Assembly (NCBI GenBank): GCA_004151065.3
Contig: NWUY0304050187.1
Location: forward strand, 1-31,842
Reading direction: 5' to 3'
Source: Larix sibirica
Taxonomy: Eukaryota > Streptophyta > Pinopsida > Pinales > Pinaceae
Length of the DNA stretch: 31,842 nucleotides
Position numbers and translations under genes: made by a program
Shown: positions 20,281-30,907 of the stretch, piece by piece
Layout: each line of letters starts with the position of its first letter
How positions within the stretch are numbered: the stretch's first letter is position 1
The notes under the pieces: generated by a model
Seen by the model: the letters and a program-made list of their open reading frames with translations, nothing else
Told to the model about the DNA's origin: nothing
The model's database searches: none

Positions 20281-21129
20281 AGTGACTTTAGTTGAGTTGT
20301 GAGCACGCTATAGCTACGGGATCAACGACCCAGGTTGCGCGAAATGGGCGGCTGTTATCATTTTGGAGATAAAAGCAATGGGAACATAACGTGACTCATA
20401 GCCTCCAAAATATAAAACGGCCGAGAGTCGTCGAAGATCAATGATCACAAATCATTTCGGAGTAGGAACTGCTCGGAAGTTATGGAAGGCATAGGTCTCC
20501 AAAACGTTAGATCTGTTGCCACATGTAAAGTTATCTCGGTTCCATAATAAAAAGGGATGTGCTAACGTCTAGTCCGCCATTTCATTATCGAGGGAAATGA
20601 AACTTGTGCACGTTAAAGTTTACATTTTTATGCAGTTAATTAGGTACCAAACCATTAATGTTGGAAATAACTCGTCTTTTGTGTTATGGCAGGAACAATA
20701 TAATACGCGCTTGTAGCAAGAATAGTTCTTTTTTTTTTAGTTGCTCTGGCATTTAAGCTCTGACCAGAGGAGCAGGAGCGGAGCTCATACGCAGGCAACG
20801 AGGGAAACACTGGCAGTTCCGGGTACCCATTTAGGTTTAACTACCCGCAGCATACCTCTATCGTAGCGACTCTGAGCTCCTCCTCGCTTCATTTTCATGT
20901 TTTAAATGAGGGATAAATCCCGCGAAAGATTAAGAGTTGGATCCTTTTGGTGCATATATGAGTTATTGTAACAACTTTCATGAGGAAGTGATGCAATGCT
21001 TGTGTAGTGGATGGATTTATGTGATTATGCAAGGCTATTGATTATAATTCAAGTAAGCACTCTTGGTTATCTTTATGAAAGGTTGAAGCACTAATTGGTT
21101 TGTTTGAGGCATTTCTTTCCTAGTTTGGT
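20281..21129. other. No gene recognised; composition shifts back to CG-rich
   Basis: From about 20,290 CG dinucleotides reappear (GGGATCAACGACCCAGG, GGCCGAGAGTCGTCG and others), marking a boundary with the preceding tract. A T8 run is at about 20,732 and a GAGCTC-rich patch at 20,760-20,885. I could not identify a coding domain. Confidence 0.45.
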
Positions 21130-22030
21130 CCTATGTCCACTCTCCTCCTGCGTCTTTAGCCCTTTAAACCCTAGCTCTTGTGGCAAGTGTTTACTATGGA
21201 AAATCCCTCATAGACTCTTTAAGTTGCATAAGCCCTCTAAGTTTACTAAGATGTGTGATTGCTAGCCAACACCTCTTTCCTTTTAGTTTCTTGTGCCAAA
21301 TCTTATGGTGGAAGTTACTTGACTCCATAACCCAATTGGTGAAGACATGGGTCTCTAGGGTTTTTATCCCCTTCCTAACATCACCCTTTCTTCTATTTCT
21401 ACTTTGAACCTTAATTCTATTGTGGCTTTCTATTCTAATTCCCCTGAACTCTTAGTGCTAAAGCCATAGTAGTCTTAACCTAGGGAAGCCCCCCTAGAGC
21501 TTTTTCTCATAAGTCTACACGTTGTGCGATGAGCTGGCAAACCCTGTGCCTTGGGGTGCGAGTTTTTGCGGTAATAGAGACTTTGGAAGCATTCTTGGGA
21601 ATCAACTTAATAAAGCCTCAATTAAAGGACTCTGTCAAATGACTTTAGGAGAAGGCTTTAAACTCAAAGCAACAAAAAGAACCCTGTACCATGTCCCACA
21701 TTACCTTGTTAAACTCACAATGCAAACCATCCATACTTGGGGATTTCCCATTCTACATTGAACAAGGTGCAGCAAAGAGCTTTTCCTTTTCAAAGTCAAT
21801 GTCTAACCTATCTTGGCCTCCAACAGGGACTTTATGAGAGATCATCTTATAGCGGGATTCCTAGCAACCATGTATAAAGCACCCTATCACTACCACTTTA
21901 TTCTTCAATAAGTCAAAGAAGAATTTGGAGCCTTCATCCCTCTTGAATCCATTGCAATTGCGAGCGAATCCTAGCTCCTTTGGTAATATATTCCTCTCTT
22001 CACACCTCCAGCTCCAAGTGAGGTATGTAT
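21130..22030 (-). mobile_element. L1-like LINE fragment (reverse transcriptase N-terminal region)
   Basis: Minus-strand translation shows, in order, ARIRSQLQWIQEG (about 21,975-21,934). A one-base frameshift then leads to DEGSKFFFDLLKNK (to about 21,900). Together these form the conserved segment preceding the RT domain in plant L1 elements. Next come NGKSPSMDGLHCEF and MWDMVQG (21,760-21,690), the RT entry block, then HLTESFN and GFIKLIPKNASKVSI (21,635-21,567). Stops and frameshifts interrupt all of it. The fingers-palm catalytic part (FADD-like) is missing. The DNA from 21,520 to 21,130, which reads as Lys/Trp-rich fragments, may be a C-terminal piece joined after an internal deletion; that part is uncertain. 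The fragment is CG-poor, which agrees with a nuclear origin. Confidence 0.8.
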
Positions 22031-22735
22031 CACTATTGCTAGACTCGATGGATTCTCCTTATGGTGCACATATGGTGATTCGTTTTACTTATAAGGCCTT
22101 ACCTATTCTAGGATGTGATGATCTCATTATTGATCATGCATGCTAGTGAGAAATCTTTCATTTAAGCTACAAAAGTCCTAAGCAGTGCAAGCCTAAAAGT
22201 AACTAAAGAGGGATGTCACTATCACCTCAACAAACCCTCTTCTCACTTAAGGTTGGTTCTTTTCTAGCACAAGGGGGGTCATTTATGAACCACAGTTTGT
22301 ATCAGCAGGTAGTATAAAAACATTGTTGTGTTAGAGGAAGGTGAAGATAGAAGGTGTGTTTTACAAGTCATGAGTACTGCCATAGTTTTATATTAAGCAA
22401 ATTATTGTTTCTATTTGGAGCAGCATGGATGCCTAGTCTTTTTCATATATAGCTGCAGGATGATGCTCGCCAGTAGTGCTCCTTTCCATTGTGTTTTCAC
22501 TTAATACCATTTCCCCTTTGCCTCATACACAGTCTTGTTGTTACCCACAAGTCCTAGCTGCACTAAAACTGTACCTCTAGCTCGCATAATTTAGAATAAA
22601 TGCATGGTTTCGAAGTGATAACAGCATGAGCTTATTGTTGCATAGTATCTCAGGCTTGTAAACAAATCAGTTTGGCATTTCCAGGAGTCTTATAACAAGG
22701 CAGAATGAACCTGCTGTAGCTGCAATTTTGTTTTC
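22031..22735. other. No gene recognised
   Basis: CG-poor sequence adjoining the L1-like fragment on its upstream side. It may be more of the same element, but I could not align a protein motif to it. Confidence 0.4.
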
Positions 22736-22737
22736 GA

Positions 22738-22876
22738 GGAAGAGCCGTTTTTTAGCCGGGAAAGAGCCATTTTGAGGGTGAATCAAGGATAAGGCTCGAC
22801 TGAAAGGAGAAGGGACCATTTTTTTATAGGGAGGGAACCCTTTTTTAATAGGGAGAGAACGAGCGTTTTTGTTAGG
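22738..22876. repeat. Degenerate ~22-bp tandem array
   Basis: Units with the pattern GGAAGAGCC-T5/6-AGCCGG recur at 22,738, 22,760, 22,808, 22,830 and 22,852 (GAAAGAGCCATTTTGAGGG, AGGGACCATTTTTTTATAGG, GAGGGAACCCTTTTTTAATA, GAGAGAACGAGCGTTTTTGT). The units share a purine-rich half and a T-run half. Confidence 0.65.
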
Positions 22877-23740
22877 ATAGAATATGTTTATGGAGGAAAA
22901 TCTCTCGGCAACTCAAAGTGGCTCGACCAGAGGTATACTTGCTTGACCGAAGGGAGGGCAAGGGAGAGGAGTCTAATATTGTTGATTCTCCGTCAAAGCA
23001 CCATCGAGGGAACACGAGGATAAACTCCGGCAAGTCTTTGTAGATAGCCCAGAGCCAATACAGGAGTCATAGTTGATGCCGGTAGTCGATGCCACTAGGT
23101 TAGGCCAGGAGTCATTTCCATGCCAGTTGTCAGTCAGAGCTAGAAGGTGCAGCATTAACCTCTACTCATGGGAACCTACTCAGTGCATGAACCTCTGGTC
23201 GGTGCATTTATGAAGGAAGCTCTTTTCAGTTCAGCTTGTCATTTCCAGTATCATTGCTTGAACCTCTACTCAGCAGTACAAAAAGCTATAGTCCGGTGGT
23301 GCCAAGTAATTGGCAATATAATACCCATACATGGTTGTTCAATTCATGATCTAGACTGGGAACAATGCTAAGACTCATCAAGCTCTCTCTCGGAACCTGC
23401 TCTGGTTAGTCTCTAAGCAGTCTCCATGCAGCAGCTAATGCCAAGACGTATGGCTCTGTTCAAACAATATATGGTAATATAATCCGGACTACATCTATAT
23501 GAGCATGGCATATAGTCGTTGTAACTTGTCCATAGAAACAACACAAATAGGTAAATCTCTCGGGTTGTGAGCGAAAAGCCATACAACCAGTAGATCCCAC
23601 TAAGGCTATCTTCTACCCCACTGGATCATCCCTTTCTATTTCACATGGAGCTTCTATGGGGCTTCTGACTTAAGACACCATTGAGCTTCTGACTTCAGGC
23701 ACATCACCAGAGCATTAGGAACAATATGACTTTACTTATT
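22877..23740. other. No gene recognised; short words recur
   Basis: AACCTCTACTCA occurs near 23,157 and 23,260, GGAACCTACTCAG near 23,170, and CAGGAGTCAT near 23,061 and 23,106. The minus frame at 22,973-23,155 and plus frame at 23,168-23,371 have no recognisable motif. Confidence 0.45.
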
Positions 23741-23742
23741 CC

Positions 23743-24418
23743 GTTGGCTCCTCCTTCCCGGCCAGCATCATTGTAAGAATCCAATCAGTATCGTTGTTTC
23801 GCGTACCCGGTGCACCCCCCCCACCCACCTGACTTAAACGACTGGGCTTATTCCACTACCACTCTGGTTCGCTCAGCTTAAATCTATCATTCATTCATTC
23901 GGCCACAACTTCGCGAACTGAGTGCGGATGTCGAACTGAAAGGGTAAGTAAAGGGTAGGAAGGTTCGGTAATAAGGCTGAGTGTCAAGTCCCAAGTAAGA
24001 ACCAAAGTAAGAAGGTTCCAAGGAAGAGTGTAAGGCAGTTTCAAAGGCTTATTTCCAAAGAATAGTCCCACCCAAGTAGGAGATGAGGCATAGGTTCCCA
24101 ATGAAGGTCCAAAGGCTAAGGAAGCAGTAGGTTCTAGGGCAGAGGTTCCAAAGGCGGAGTACCAAGGCATCATTTCCAGGGGCAGTTCCCAAGGCAGATG
24201 ATTCTGGAGGTTAGGTATCTAGGTCATTGTAGTTCCGGTCAGTAAGCTGATACCGGTAAGAGAAAACACATCATGCAAGGGAGTCTGGGTTGTAAGGGTA
24301 ATGGGTGCGCCCGCCTGACTCAAACTGGGCTTCCGTGCCCTCAGGCACCCACCACTCCTCCCGACCATCCTCAGCATCCATCAGAATCAAATCAGTATTG
24401 GCGACCCACCCACCTCAC
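23743..24418. repeat. Two permuted copies of a ~100-bp repeat flanking an array
   Basis: In the first copy (23,743-23,848) the order is CTCC..CCAGCATCATT, GAATCCAATCAGTATCG, CCCACCTGACTTAAAC, GACTGGGCTT. In the second (24,300-24,418) CGCCTGACTCAAACTGGGCTT comes first, followed by CTCC..CAGCATCCATCAG and AATCAAATCAGTATTGGCGA. The reordering suggests descent from a tandem parent. The array at 23,935-24,215 lies between them. Confidence 0.6.
23935..24215. repeat. Degenerate array (core AGGTTCCAAAGGC)
   Basis: Variants such as AAGGTTCCAAGG, CAGTTTCAAAGGC, AGGTTCCCAATGAAGG, AGGTTCTAGG, AGGTTCCAAAGGC and CAGTTCCCAAGGC, together with AGTAAG words, recur throughout about 280 bp. The 92-codon minus-strand frame at 23,895-24,173 is a by-product of this low-complexity sequence. 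Confidence 0.65.
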
Positions 24419-24679
24419 AAACACTGGTTCACTTCCGCACTGACAATCCTTCCTTATTGCATTATATAAGTGCATATCCAAACACGATAAGTTAAGCAGA
24501 ACCTACCTCGCACTAGTTATGGCCATCACACAGCACAACTTGTTTGGTCTTCAAGATGGATGTGTAATGCTTAGATCCTGGGATTGAAAAAGGATAGAGG
24601 GGTTGGTGGGATCAAAATCCTATACAAATCAAGTGTATAAAGAGAAGTCCCTTTGCATATGAAACAGAAGGCAGGGCAG

Positions 24680-25224
24680 AGTGCCCCAATAAGCTAAAAA
24701 AACACTAAAGTCGAGGTGTGCAGCGAATATACAACTACTCAAAGGTGAGGTGGATCTAAGGAATACCCGCTTATGAATAGAAGTCCGTCCTTACCAAGAA
24801 GCTAAAGGTTAAGTGAGTGGCCCAATAAGATGAGGGTCCCGAAGAGAAAATCCTAAAGGTGAGTCTTTGTGATACCCACTATTTCAAAGAGGCACCCGGT
24901 TTGGTAGGTGGGTTGCCCAATAAGAAAAACCAGAATAAATAAGAGGGTCACAAATAAAATAAAATCCCTTTTTCTTAATTTCCATAGCCATTGGCCTGGC
25001 CGCCAGAAAGAATCCTCAAGTGAAGGCAAGGAACTTTCAAACCTTACCAAATGCGCTGTTTGATAAAGACACGGAGTGATGTGGGCGGGGTCAAAGGCAT
25101 TTATAACCAGGTCATCCCTCAAAGAAGATAAAAACGAAGAGGCATGGAATGAAGATACCACAACTAAAGAGGCAAGGTGGGTTGCCCTAGAAGAAGAAAC
25201 TAAAGATGAGGGTCGGATACAAAT
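24680..25224. repeat. Four diverged copies of a ~40-50-bp repeat
   Basis: The core AGGTGGGTTGCCCAATAAGA ... ACTAAAG/ATAAAT ... GAGGGTC ... ACAAAT appears at 24,680-24,718, 24,799-24,838, 24,906-24,955 and 25,174-25,224. The last two are most alike over 50 bp. All are in the same orientation, with irregular spacing, so the family is dispersed locally rather than strictly in tandem. Confidence 0.65.
24853..25161 (-). CDS. Orphan open frame, 102 codons, with a C-terminal hydrophobic segment
   Basis: An uninterrupted minus-strand frame with an ATG near 25,161. Its C-terminal part contains a basic patch (KLRKRD) followed by a hydrophobic run (FILFVTLLFILVFLIG) long enough to span a membrane. I recognise no family, and the frame overlaps one copy of the local repeat family (24,906-24,955), which contributes the residues after the hydrophobic run. 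It may well be chance. Small chimeric membrane ORFs occur in plant mitochondria, but no known gene fragment is visible. Confidence 0.15.
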   Translation of the reverse strand: MVSSFHASSFLSSLRDDLVINAFDPAHITPCLYQTAHLVRFESSLPSLEDSFWRPGQWLWKLRKRDFILFVTLLFILVFLIGQPTYQTGCLFEIVGITKTHL

Positions 25225-25225
25225 C

Positions 25226-25905
25226 TAATCCCACTTGATTAAGAAGCTATGGGGGGTTTCTGGTTGATCCGAACAACGGTTACAAATGCACATTTTTTAA
25301 TAAGAATTGGGTTTTTACAGCTTCGTAGACATATTCCTTCCTCCATCTGGATTCCAGAACTCAATTTTTTCATAGTAAACTCATTTAATTTAATGCAGCG
25401 AAGCCGATTCCTTACTATAAGAGGCAGGTGGTGGAGAGAGAAGGGGAAGATAAACACGTGATAAATCAATTAGAAGGCCTTTGAGCACGCTGGAAACTCT
25501 TTTTTTGAGTGACCTCGCACTTACTATACCGATGAATCCCTTCGAACTGAGAGAGATTTATTGAGCCATGTTACCGCCATACGATAGAGATTGAGTTCAC
25601 AAATATAGAACTTAATCTTCTGCTGATGCTGGCCGGAGGTGCAGAAAAGGCGGTTCTATACTGGCTGGATAGGCATTAGCGTCGTATTGATTAAGTTCCA
25701 CTTTTAATTACTTACATTAAGGCAGGCCAAACACTTTGAGAATGACTCTGGCCCGCTAGGCCTAATGACTTTAGCGGGGTTATGGAGGGAGTGGGTTATG
25801 TATGATATTCACTCATTACCAAGAGATAGATATGGTTGTAAAACTAACCAGGTTGGATTAGCTCCCGACATGTTCCTTAAAGCTGACACGTGTCCCTTTA
25901 GGCCT
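25226..25905. other. No gene recognised
   Basis: Frames at 25,239-25,469 (minus) and 25,249-25,461 (plus) mirror each other on the same DNA and show no motif. I see no RNA gene. Confidence 0.4.
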
Positions 25906-25907
25906 TT

Positions 25908-25980
25908 AGCTGTTCCCTTAGGTGACTCCCTGAAACTACGTAACTTAGCTGATCCCTTGACTCCCTGAAACTAAACCTAG
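25908..25980. repeat. Tandem doublet, ~37-bp unit
   Basis: AGCTGTTCCCTTAGGTGACT with CCCTGAAACTA (25,908-25,946) is followed directly by AGCTGATCCCTTGACTCCCT with GAAACTA (25,947-25,980). A weaker third relative (AAGCTGACACGTGTCCCTTT) precedes them near 25,880. Confidence 0.75.
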
Positions 25981-26099
25981 CAGCTCGGGGAAGAGGCGGG
26001 ATTACGTTTACATTTGAACGACCCCTCCCCTATAGGTAAATTAATTTACTGAAATGCTATTTGTTGTCGTAAAGATAAAATCCACTTTTCGTGCCCCAA

Positions 26100-26973
26100 C
26101 AACAACGAGGATTCCTCTCGCTTACGCTTCGCTAAGGTCTAAGTGATCTTATAACGACTAGTAGTTCAAGCTCTAGTAGTTAAAGAATCTCTGTTCAACC
26201 TTAGTTCTGAAGCTTGCTTCTGTGTAGTGCTATAGCAGTAGTTCTAGTTTTCAATGATATTTCCTCCTAGTTGTTACTCCCGTGAGCGAATAGAAAATAG
26301 TTGTTCCAGTAGTCCCACTAGTCGCAATCTTTAGCTAAGCTAAGTCTAGTGCTAGTATTTTCAATTCAACTTATAACGACTAGGATTGTAACGACTAGTA
26401 TTGATTAGCTGTAGTTCTCTCTTATCTCTATCGCTTCGCTAAGGTCTAAGTTCGATATAGAGTCTATTTGCTTTAGTCTTTAGAGTAGCCATACTACTTG
26501 TGTATTTGTATCAATGCTATCGGTTAGTAAGAGCATTGATTTCCACTTGTGTCCCCTGAGCGAAAGCGAAGAAGCTAGTAGAGGTTGTCTCCATTATTTT
26601 CAATAGAAAAAGAGAGAGTGAAAGCCAGTTCAAGCCTTAGTCTGTACAGTAAGCCCTCCCTATGGAACTTCTTGCCTTAGTCTTAAGCTGTAGATAATTT
26701 AATAGCTTTATTTCTTCCAACTTGCCTTTTTCTAACTGATAGAGTTTCAATCTCCCAGTTGTTCAACTTGAGTCCCGTGGGTATTATTGGGTATGAATTG
26801 ATAGGTGACTTCTTGGCGGATTTATCTCTATTCCGCTTCCGGTGGGAACATGGAGACCTCACGTGGAATTCACAGCACAACGGGGAATTAAATGAAATTC
26901 TATTTCTCTTGTTGTACCATTATTTTAAAAAGAAACTAGTCCCCTTCCTTTCTCCCTGAGCGTCAGCGAAGAA
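26100..26973. repeat. Short-repeat cluster (CGCTTCGCTAAGGTCTAAGT, CTTATAACGACTAG, CCCTGAGCGAAAGCGAAG)
   Basis: The 20-mer CGCTTCGCTAAGGTCTAAGT is exact at 26,125-26,144 and 26,432-26,451. CTTATAACGACTAG is at 26,149-26,162 and 26,370-26,383, with a partial copy at about 26,388. CCCTGAGCGAAAGCGAAGAA at 26,554-26,573 and CCCTGAGCGTCAGCGAAGAA at 26,954-26,973 differ at two positions and lie exactly 400 bp apart; a shorter CCCTGAGCGA is at 31,301. The AGCGAAGCG-type words are partly the inverse of the GCTTCGCT words. I see no coding content. Confidence 0.65.
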
Positions 26974-26974
26974 T

Positions 26975-27480
26975 CATAAGGTCTTAGCCTTAAGGCCATA
27001 GAGTAAGTACTAGCACTTTCTACTCCTTCCGGTTGTCCATACAGTAAAGACTTCCGGAAGGTCCATGCAATTAGTACTACTAGCCATACGGACTTAGAGT
27101 GAAAGCCATAAGGTAAGGTCCATGCAATAGGTTACTAGCCATAAAGACTAGCCATATGACACTTGCCTTAAGGTCATTGCCCATAGCCAATAAATAGCCA
27201 GTGGGCATAGCTTATAGCCCCCATCATTTCCAGTCATAGCTATAAGGCGGTCGACAGAAGATAATTGCCGCCGATAGACAATGGTAGTACTTGCCAGGGG
27301 ATCATTGCTTATAGCCAGGAGTCTCATTGCTTATAGTTGGTAGCCAGTAGCTCTGGTACTCATTGCCCGCAGGTCAGCCAATAGTCAGCGGTACCAATAA
27401 GGAGGTGTCGCTGATAAGCGGGTGGTCGCCGATTAGGAGGTCGATAGCAGCCGGTCGACCGGAGGTGGTCACAGAGCCAT
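26975..27480. repeat. Cryptically simple array (GCCATAAGG / CTTATAGCCAG words)
   Basis: About 500 bp consists of variants of AGCCATAAGGTAAGGTCCAT, CTAGCCATA, GCTTATAGCCAGGAG and CATTGCTTATAG. It passes into GGTCGCCGATTAGGAGGTCG words near 27,420. The dominant word drifts along the tract, so there is no single unit. Confidence 0.6.
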
Positions 27481-27509
27481 ATCACTCTGCCCTATACCCT
27501 CTACCCCAA

Positions 27510-27580
27510 ACTTGAACTCGAGCTAGAACTCGAACTCTAACTTGAACTATAACTCGACCTCGAACCTCTAAATATTGAAC
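27510..27580. repeat. Imperfect hexamer repeat (GAACTC / GAACTT)n
   Basis: CTTGAACTCGAGCTAGAACT continues as CGAACTCTAACTTGAACTAT and AACTCGACCTCGAACCTC, a run of about ten imperfect 6-base units. Confidence 0.75.
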
Positions 27581-27930
27581 CTCCACCCTCGCTGTTGCTA
27601 CTCCTTTCCTCTGATTCCTTTGTACTGAAAGGTTCTCCTTCTATTCATAACTTCTAGATCCGGAACTTATATACTTATTCCTCACGGAGCCTCACAGGGC
27701 CCCTCAAAGAGCATAGCGAAGGGTTGGGATAACCTTGCTCTTTCTTCCCTACTTATTTAGTGCCCGATAGGGGAGCGCTCGCTTGTGACTCTTTGCTTCA
27801 ATTATACCATTTTTTCCATTAATTCTATAATATCTATATAATATACGTCATTACGCTTTTCCCATTTTACCATACTTACTACTCATGGTGATCAACATTA
27901 TTATGGTAGCAAAAGTATCCTATATCTCAC

Positions 27931-30021
27931 ATGTTACTTCCTACAACTCACCAGCTAAATCCCCTATCCTTGTCCCTTTTCCACCCACCTCTTGCCACTA
28001 GTTTTCCTCGGGAGACATTGAGAGAGGTATCCAGGATTTTAGTTCGAAAAGAGCTATTGAATGTGAGGACTTTCAGGCCAAATTCCTCAAGCATAGTATG
28101 GATTCTCTTGCATCCCACATCAGATATTCCAAGGAGTTTGCTCGGGATTACCCCCCATAATGGTCACAACACATTATCCACCCAATTTTGTAATAAGGTA
28201 ATAGTTCAGATCCAAACAACTACAGTACCATCATGACTGTACACACCTTTGCCAAACTTTGTGCCACGGTTGTGAATATGTGGATATAATAATATTTTTA
28301 TAGGAACAAACTCTGGGTTGTATGACAAGCAAGGTGGATAACATATTCACACTCAACGCTATTATTGAGGAGATAGGCTCGCTCGACAAAGGAGGGCGAG
28401 TAGGCTACGCAACAACCAAGTCTTCTACAGTTTTGTATACTTTATAAGGCTTTCAAATTGGTCCCGACCCGGGGGCATACTTATTTAATAGATTGGGGAC
28501 ACTGACCTCCTTGAGTATCTCGTCGTGGTTGTCTTTAGGCTCTATGATACAGTTGTAGGACAGCTCTGAACACAAAAAAGTTTATCTCACTTCATCAGGA
28601 GCATCATTGGGGTCAAATAGGGTTGCCCCTATCTCCCACATTATTTGGAATCCACATTGATGAGATCGATAAAAGTCTCTTAGGGATAAAACTCATGTAC
28701 GCGATGGTTGCATCCTACACCACGTCTTGATTGCCATATTCTTGTTCGCAGACAATGTAGTTCTTTTTGCTTCCTCCCTCGAGGACCTTCAGAGGTAGTT
28801 GGACGCTCTCGCCAGCTTTTTTTATCTTAGGTCTATGGTGGTCCATCTCAACAGGCCAAGGTCAATATTTTCAACACCTCCACCCTTGCCCTCCCTTTGG
28901 TCAAGCAAGCCTTTTCAATATCTGGATTAATTTTATTTACTTTTCCAACGGAGTGAAGTGGAGATTACTACGGCATACAAATATTTTAGGGTCCAATTAA
29001 CAAGCACTAGGTTCACCATGTGGTCTACTTTCCAACTCCAATTCTTCATGGGGTACGCTTCTTTGGCCTTGCTTGAACACCAATGTTTCCATTTGCATCT
29101 TTAGGGCTTCCCTACAAAGATATATCTTTTTACACCATCAAAAACCCCACAGTTCTATATGGCGCCAAGGTCTAGGAACCGTATAAATCCTCCGCAAATT
29201 GGACATGTGTTGAGAGGGCGCAGTTTATGATGCTCCAACGTATTATTCGTTGCAAATGGACAATCCCATAAGCCATTACCCAAGCTAAGTTAAGGGCCCA
29301 CTTTAGACCTATATAACATATTCAGACTCATCTTTTCTACACGGGATCTACATTGTAGGGGACTCTACTTTTGGGCGGGATAGATATCCATATCTTTTTA
29401 TATGCTCTTTTGAGGAGATTGCCTCCCTAGCCCATTTCGAATACAAACAAGGTGGGTTCTCAGAGGCGACTTCCTTTTTATAGTCCATTAGCCTTTTTTC
29501 TATGGAGCATATTCCTCCTTTCATACATTCTTTGGCTGCCTTGCTAATCCCCTCTCCACAAAAGGACAGATCAACTAGGCAGTTACATATTACATCTATT
29601 ATATTGACATTTATAGCTCTTAGGTCCCCCCCTAAGGCTCTTGTACCAAAGATGGCCTTTTATTATGAGCATTTCATGCAACTGCATGAGAGTATCATTC
29701 TCTATCCTGACTACATTCGATGTCATTTGGTGCACAACCTCAAGATCCCCAACGGCTAGTTGCGGGTTTGCTCCCACCATCTATGGATCAAAACGAACCA
29801 CCGCATCCCAATATTTTAGATAATATGTCAAATTGAGTCTAAGGAGCACTGTGTTTTCGGGTGTTCCATATATTATAAGATGCGGGGGAGGTTCCACTAC
29901 GTGTTCTGGGACTTGGGGGGTTCCCTTGCAATTTTATTTCGCTACTCAATTCAAGATGCTTAGTGTTAAACATCCAAGAGGCAATTATCCACAAACGAGG
30001 GACTTTATGCAACCTCTCTAG
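27931..30021 (+). mobile_element. Non-LTR retrotransposon (LINE), nearly complete RT region, inactivated
   Basis: Plus-strand blocks appear in family order but in changing frames: SDPNNYSTIMTVHTFAKL (28,206 on), DNIFTLNAIIEEI (28,337 on), IGVK-stop-GCP followed by PLSPTLFGIHIDEID after a one-base deletion (28,605-28,665), and HHVLIAIFLFADNVVLF. The catalytic FADD is FADN here (28,745-28,756). Then come LASF, VEITTAYKYF, SLALLEHQCF, and a late frame with FYYEHFMQLHES and YIRCHLVHNLKI (29,655-29,750). A Cys/His motif (EHCVFGCSIYY, 29,844-29,876) ends the recognisable part. Stops lie at 28,618-28,620 and 28,796-28,798. The region before 28,010 is assigned tentatively. The endonuclease domain, a poly-A tail and target-site duplications were not seen. 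Probably nuclear DNA inserted long ago. Confidence 0.85.
28894..28915 (+). repeat. 22-bp sequence shared with the left edge of the window (7-28)
   Basis: CCTTTGGTCAAGCAAGCCTTTT is identical at 7-28 and here. In this copy it lies in the LINE, in a frame reading PLVKQAF after NIFNTSTLAL. At the left edge the same frame stops immediately after PLVKQAF. Confidence 0.75.
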
Positions 30022-30907
30022 ACTAGTACCATAAGGCTAATTACTTCTTTCTTTGAGCTAATCTCCACTGCTAGAGGCGGTAAGCGCTAGGCATACTCTC
30101 CAACTTTAGAGCTTATTGGTGGCAGATCTATGAGATAGTGGACTTCCTCCCACTTGACCAACAAACATTCCACCTCTATGAGACCTCAAGTGTCAGACTC
30201 GCTCCCTACCAAGCACTGCCCACCGGGTTCAATCAAGCAACCAGACTTCCATCATGAGGTTTTCCCCCTCGGCTTCAAATGCTAGGGGAGACGGGTCATT
30301 TGCTCCAGAGCTCCTCCTAGGGTTGTATAGCCAAGCCCCCCTCATCCCCGGCTACTCTCCAAAGAACATCATCAGGCTTGAAATCCATTAGGTTAAATTT
30401 GAGGTATAAAATGAGCCTCCTAAGGATCCCGCTTGCTTTACATTAGGATAGCAAGGAAAATATTAGAATAAGAATAGCGTATGCCACATCACATTATGTT
30501 AGAGATGTTATTTCTTATTTCTAGGCAACTTGGGTTACTGTAGAGTTAAGAGGTCAGGGTATAAAAAATCATAAAAAGTTGAGATTCTTGTGCACTAAGA
30601 ATAAAGAGTATAAATAGGAGTCACTAATGTATTAGACAGGCTAGGCGTAACGGCTATCCAATCGACCCACCAGTTCGCTATCGACCCACCTATCTAGCCT
30701 TCTTCCCTCAACTTTCTATTGATCCTGTTTCAAGGACTTTAAGCTTTCAATAGGGCTTTCAATAACTTGAACTGGCTCGAATGCTTCTTGTGCGTAGGCT
30801 TCAACCGTGGAAGTTCGAATTATGAAATGAAAAAAGAAGCAGAATTTAGGGTGCATGTATACTAATAAGATCGAGAGCGTGTATAGGGATTCGGGACGCG
30901 TGCATGA
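30022..30907. other. No gene recognised
   Basis: The first 350 bp may still belong to the LINE 3' end, but I could not align it confidently. The rest is unique-looking sequence, with a small TATCCATCCTATC doublet and CGACCCACC twice near 30,662-30,690. Confidence 0.4.

Noticed and set aside
20281-20900. Plastid DNA insert or LTR end
   Set aside because: I could not match it to a plastid gene, and found no paired terminal repeat.
23895-24173. 92-codon minus-strand frame as a gene
   Set aside because: It is coextensive with the degenerate AGGTTCCAAAGGC array and is low in complexity.
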